Of a stretch of 64,000 nucleotides of DNA, positions 61,163 through 64,000 are shown piece by piece. The translations under genes were made by a program, and so were the position numbers. The DNA comes from Flavobacterium hydrocarbonoxydans (GTDB taxonomy: Bacteria > Bacteroidota > Bacteroidia > Flavobacteriales > Flavobacteriaceae), in assembly GCF_009789235.1 (NCBI RefSeq), contig NZ_WSTB01000004.1, positions 411,310 to 475,309 of the forward strand, read 5' to 3'. The first letter of the stretch is position 1; every line of letters starts with the position of its first letter. The notes below the pieces were generated by a model that did no database searches, was not told where the DNA came from, and saw only the letters and a list, made by a program, of their open reading frames with translations.

Positions 61163-61729
61163 CTAATTTAAATTATCAACTTCTAAAACTTCTCCTGCTT
61201 TTAGATTTTGCAAATGTACATTTCCTATCCGAACACGCACTAATCTTAAAGTTGGAAATCCAACAGCAGCCGTCATTTTCCTAACCTGACGAAATTTCCC
61301 TTCATTTACCGTTATCGATGCCCAGGAAGTTGGACCATGACGTTCATCTCTGATTTTTTTTGCTCTGGGACCAAAGTCAGGAATTTCATTTACAATAAAA
61401 GCTTTACATGGTTTCGTTTTGTATTTTCCACCATCAAAACCAATTTCAACTCCTTTTTGTAATGCTGCAATTGCTTCGGGAGTAATTATGCCATCAACTT
61501 GTACATAATATTCTTTTTCAACTTTTTTACTCCTGATCTGTTCACTTACTTTTCCATCCGTGGTTAATAATAATAATCCTTCTGAGTCTTCATCAAGTCT
61601 TCCAATGGCCATTGTGCCTTCAGGAAAATCATATAATTCGCCCAAAAGTTTTTTCTTCCTTTTTAATTCATATATAAATTGACTTAAATAGCCATAAGGT
61701 TTGTGTAGAATAAAATGATAATGATGCAT
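61163..61729 (-). CDS. 23S rRNA pseudouridine synthase, RluE/RsuA family
   Basis: 188 residues, a short member with no S4 domain. The catalytic motif is GRLDEDSEGLLLLTTDG with the active aspartate. FRQVRKMTAAVGFPTLRLVRVRIGNV near the end is the RluE/RsuA-type signature. It isomerises one uridine in rRNA; RluE (U2457 of 23S) is the best match by length but not certain. A -7 box TACATTTG is on the minus strand at 61770-61777. Confidence 0.9.
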   Translation of the reverse strand: MHHYHFILHKPYGYLSQFIYELKRKKKLLGELYDFPEGTMAIGRLDEDSEGLLLLTTDGKVSEQIRSKKVEKEYYVQVDGIITPEAIAALQKGVEIGFDGGKYKTKPCKAFIVNEIPDFGPRAKKIRDERHGPTSWASITVNEGKFRQVRKMTAAVGFPTLRLVRVRIGNVHLQNLKAGEVLEVDNLN

Positions 61730-62344
61730 GATTTTAGAATGTTCAGATATAACTTAAGAGAATAAGGTACAAATGTAGAACTAAAAATAACTTTTTAGTT
61801 TTCGGGTTCTCTATACAGACAGCTTTAGAAGTTATATGAAATATAATTTTCTTGTATTTTTTTGTTGTACCCGGTTGTTTTGAAGTGGTTTATTTATTCT
61901 TATGATTGTTCCTGCATTGTTTTAATTGATTATTAAGTGTTTGTTTGTAAGTCTTTTACGTGTTTTTTTTAGTTGATAAAAGATATTAAAAAAAAAATAT
62001 ATTCAAATTGTCGCAATTAATTCAAATAAGTTGATAACCAAAAACAGGGATGTCTTGTGCGGCTCTTATTTTTTATAAGATAGCTCAAGCCTTAATTTGT
62101 ATAGACTTTTATTCTTTTATAAAATACACTGTTAATTCTCTCAATTCTTTTTGTAGAACAAGTTCTACATTATCAAATATTTTATTCTACAGCGCAATAT
62201 TTTACTCAGAATTATATTTGCCCATTGATTTTAAGCGCTGTTCTAATCTTTTTTTTTAGAAAACGAAACGTCCCTTATTAATGTTTTTAAAATCATAATG
62301 AATTGATTTTTAATTCAGATTAATTGTTTTAATTAAATTATTTT
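61730..62344. other. Long A/T-rich intergenic region
   Basis: About 615 bases between divergent genes. The only structured element I see is the palindrome at 62152-62169. A 69-codon frame at 62050 has no recognisable protein features. The region probably contains the promoter of the large repetitive surface protein and its control sites, but no consensus TTG/TAnnTTTG pair stands out near the ATG at 62345. Confidence 0.5.
62152..62169. promoter_or_regulatory. Palindrome, possible operator
   Basis: TGTAGAAC-AA-GTTCTACA is a perfect 8-bp dyad with a two-base centre. A further TTCTACA half-site follows within 25 bases. It lies 176 bases before the surface-protein ATG. An operator or a short hairpin in the leader are both possible. 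Confidence 0.4.
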
Positions 62345-64000
62345 ATGAAAAATTATTACGTATTCTTCTTTTTTGTTGCGTTTGGCTTTAGTGGTTATGC
62401 GCAAGTAGGTATTGGAACTACAACCCCAAATGAATCATCGCAACTTGAAGTGGTGGCAACAAACAAGGGAATTTTGATTCCAAGAGTTCTGCTAAAAAGT
62501 ACTAAAGACACTACTACTATTTCTAGTGGTAATGTAGAAAGTCTTTTAGTTTTTAATACTCAAACTATCGCTGATGTTATTCCAGGTTATTATTATTGGT
62601 ATATTGATAAATGGAATAGATTAGGGGCAACTAATTCAGAAACCATAACCACAATTGAAGATAAAGGGAATGGTGTGTATGTTTATACAAATGAAATAGG
62701 AGTAAAATATACAATTAATGTTGCTCAGGGACCACAAGGAAAAGACGGGAAAGATGGTGCCTCAATAAGAGGAGGCGATGGAGCACCGGGAAAAGATACA
62801 GGATCTGATGGAGATACTTATATAGATAATTCAACTGGAGATGTTTATTATAAAGAGGGGGATGTCTGGAATATAAAAGGTAATATCAAAGGACCAAAAG
62901 GTGATTCTGGAACAAATGGAAAAGATGGACTTCAGGGAGGAATAGGGTTAATTGAAAATGGTTTGAATACTACGGTTAACGGTAGCGGAACTGTAGGAAG
63001 TCCTTATAAAATTAATACACCTACATCAACATTAATAAACAATAATGACGGAAGTTATAATTATAATAATGAAGAGGGAGTAAATACTAAAATCGATGTT
63101 GTAGGCGATGTGGTTACAAACATCAAAAATGAAGGCCCTGTTTACAACGAAATCGTAAATTTATTAAACTCAAAATCAGATAAGTTTGCGGACAACGGAA
63201 ACGGAACATTCATACATACTACTGTTGATGGAAAAGAAGTAATCTTCGATGCCAACACGACTACTGTAACTAATAATGGTGATGGTACTTATACGGTTAC
63301 CAATAAAAAAGGAGAGACTGTAAAAATCGATGTTGTAGGTGATGTGGTAACCAATATCAAAAATGAAGGCCCTGTTTACAACGAAATCGTAAATTTATTA
63401 AACTCAAAATCAGATAAGTTTGCGGACAACGGAAACGGAACATTCACGCACACTACCGTTGATGGAAAAGAAGTAATCTTCGATGCCAACACGACTACTG
63501 TAACTAATAATGGTGATGGAACTTACACGGTTACCAATAAAAAGGGAGAAACTGTAAAAATCGATGTTGTAGGTGATGTGGTAACCAATATCAAAAATGA
63601 AGGCCCTGTTTATAACGAAATTGTAAATTTATTAAACTCAAAATCAGATAAGTTTGCGGACAACGGAAACGGAACATTCACGCATACTACTGTTGATGGA
63701 AAAGAAGTAATCTTTGATGCCAACACGACTACTGTAACTAATAATGGTGATGGAACTTACACGGTTGCCAATAAAAAAGGAGAGACTGTAAAAATCGATG
63801 TTGTAGGTGATGTGGTAACGAACATCAAAAATGAAGGCCCTGTTTATAACGAAATTGTAAATTTATTAAACTCAAAATCAGATAAGTTTGCGGACAACGG
63901 AAACGGAACATTCACGCATACTACTGTTGATGGAAAAGAAGTAATCTTTGATGCCAACACGACTACTGTAACTAATAATGGTGATGGAACTTACACGGTT
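62345..64000 (+). CDS. Secreted collagen-like repetitive surface protein, 5' part
   Basis: An open frame of 552 codons runs from the ATG at 62345 to the window edge. A signal peptide ends near YAQ (residue 19). The N-terminal segment VGIGTTTPNESSQLEVVATNKGILIPRV is common in Bacteroidota tail/surface proteins. Two collagen-like Gly-X-Y stretches follow (from about residue 129, for example GPQGKDGKDGA; and from about 179). From residue 249 there are 78-residue near-identical tandem repeats. It is probably an adhesin or matrix protein of unknown ligand. It is truncated here by the window. Confidence 0.85.
   Translation, partial: MKNYYVFFFFVAFGFSGYAQVGIGTTTPNESSQLEVVATNKGILIPRVLLKSTKDTTTISSGNVESLLVFNTQTIADVIPGYYYWYIDKWNRLGATNSETITTIEDKGNGVYVYTNEIGVKYTINVAQGPQGKDGKDGASIRGGDGAPGKDTGSDGDTYIDNSTGDVYYKEGDVWNIKGNIKGPKGDSGTNGKDGLQGGIGLIENGLNTTVNGSGTVGSPYKINTPTSTLINNNDGSYNYNNEEGVNTKIDVVGDVVTNIKNEGPVYNEIVNLLNSKSDKFADNGNGTFIHTTVDGKEVIFDANTTTVTNNGDGTYTVTNKKGETVKIDVVGDVVTNIKNEGPVYNEIVNLLNSKSDKFADNGNGTFTHTTVDGKEVIFDANTTTVTNNGDGTYTVTNKKGETVKIDVVGDVVTNIKNEGPVYNEIVNLLNSKSDKFADNGNGTFTHTTVDGKEVIFDANTTTVTNNGDGTYTVANKKGETVKIDVVGDVVTNIKNEGPVYNEIVNLLNSKSDKFADNGNGTFTHTTVDGKEVIFDANTTTVTNNGDGTYTV
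63089..64000 (+). repeat. 234-bp in-frame tandem repeats
   Basis: Units start at 63089, 63323, 63557 and 63791 (the last is cut by the window), an exact 234-base period, or 78 codons. Each begins KIDVVGDVVTNIKNEGPVYN and ends TYTVTNKKGETV. Differences between copies are few and mostly synonymous. Confidence 0.95.

Noticed and set aside
62050..62259. 69-codon open frame before the surface protein
   Set aside because: It spans the palindrome at 62152, has no signal peptide or domain, and lies in an A/T-rich region where chance frames are common.

Overview
The window looks like about 64 kb of chromosome from a Flavobacterium-like bacterium (Bacteroidota, Flavobacteriia). The sequence is AT-rich. 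Strong promoters have the Bacteroidota form TTG-N17..21-TAnnTTTG. There are TonB-dependent receptors with carboxypeptidase-regulatory N-termini, many lipoproteins, and families typical of the phylum (DUF4290, DUF4252, DUF5686, DUF4199, a GlmU-like nucleotidyltransferase). No rRNA, tRNA, prophage or CRISPR array was recognised. Most of the window is ordinary core chromosome; the novelty lies in the intergenic repeats, RNA leaders and a few odd genes.

Layout. 1-4.8 kb: end of an aminotransferase, YqgE, HU, fmt-recQ and a small ATPase. 4.8-7.3 kb: two hairpin repeat families around a lipoprotein and a secreted esterase. 7.3-10.8 kb: DUF493, DUF4290, murA (predicted fosfomycin-insensitive type) and a cation-efflux protein. 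10.9-16 kb: lipoprotein with calcium-loop motifs, TonB receptor and M23 peptidase, all leftward. 16-18.5 kb: coiled-coil protein, zapA, a 6S-type RNA and rny. 18.5-26 kb: PAS histidine kinase, xerD, two divergent paralogous outer-membrane barrels, aroQ and a DUF5686 protein. 26-33 kb (leftward): DUF2971, MsbA-like ABC exporter, YhcG-type nuclease with a poly-A frameshift, phosphosugar mutase, glycosyltransferase and DUF4199. 33-41 kb: L31 with a structured leader, GlmU-like protein, alanine/sodium symporter, ABC-F protein, small hydrolase and acetyltransferase genes, and L34 (53 codons). 41-49 kb: a short CarB without the allosteric domain, two S41 peptidases, and an ECF sigma / anti-sigma / DUF4252 operon.

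49-60.5 kb is a vitamin B12 uptake and salvage island. A cobalamin riboswitch precedes a BtuB-like receptor and a lipoprotein beta-propeller. Upstream on the same strand lie cobC, cobS, a bluB-cobT fusion and cobU. The ABC importer (btuF, btuC, btuD) is divergent, and its btuC-btuD junction is split by a GxxExxY gene bounded by inverted repeats. Together these genes import corrinoid, activate cobinamide, make and activate dimethylbenzimidazole, and join the lower ligand. The window ends with trmL, a pseudouridine synthase, and the start of a long secreted collagen-like protein with near-identical 234-bp tandem repeats that runs off the edge.

The most unusual signals are several dispersed structured repeats. 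One is a roughly 83-bp hairpin element in five copies with compensatory stem changes. Another is a three-hairpin array. A third group consists of inverted repeats built from short iterated words that flank intergenic segments and even small genes (the GxxExxY gene and trmL).
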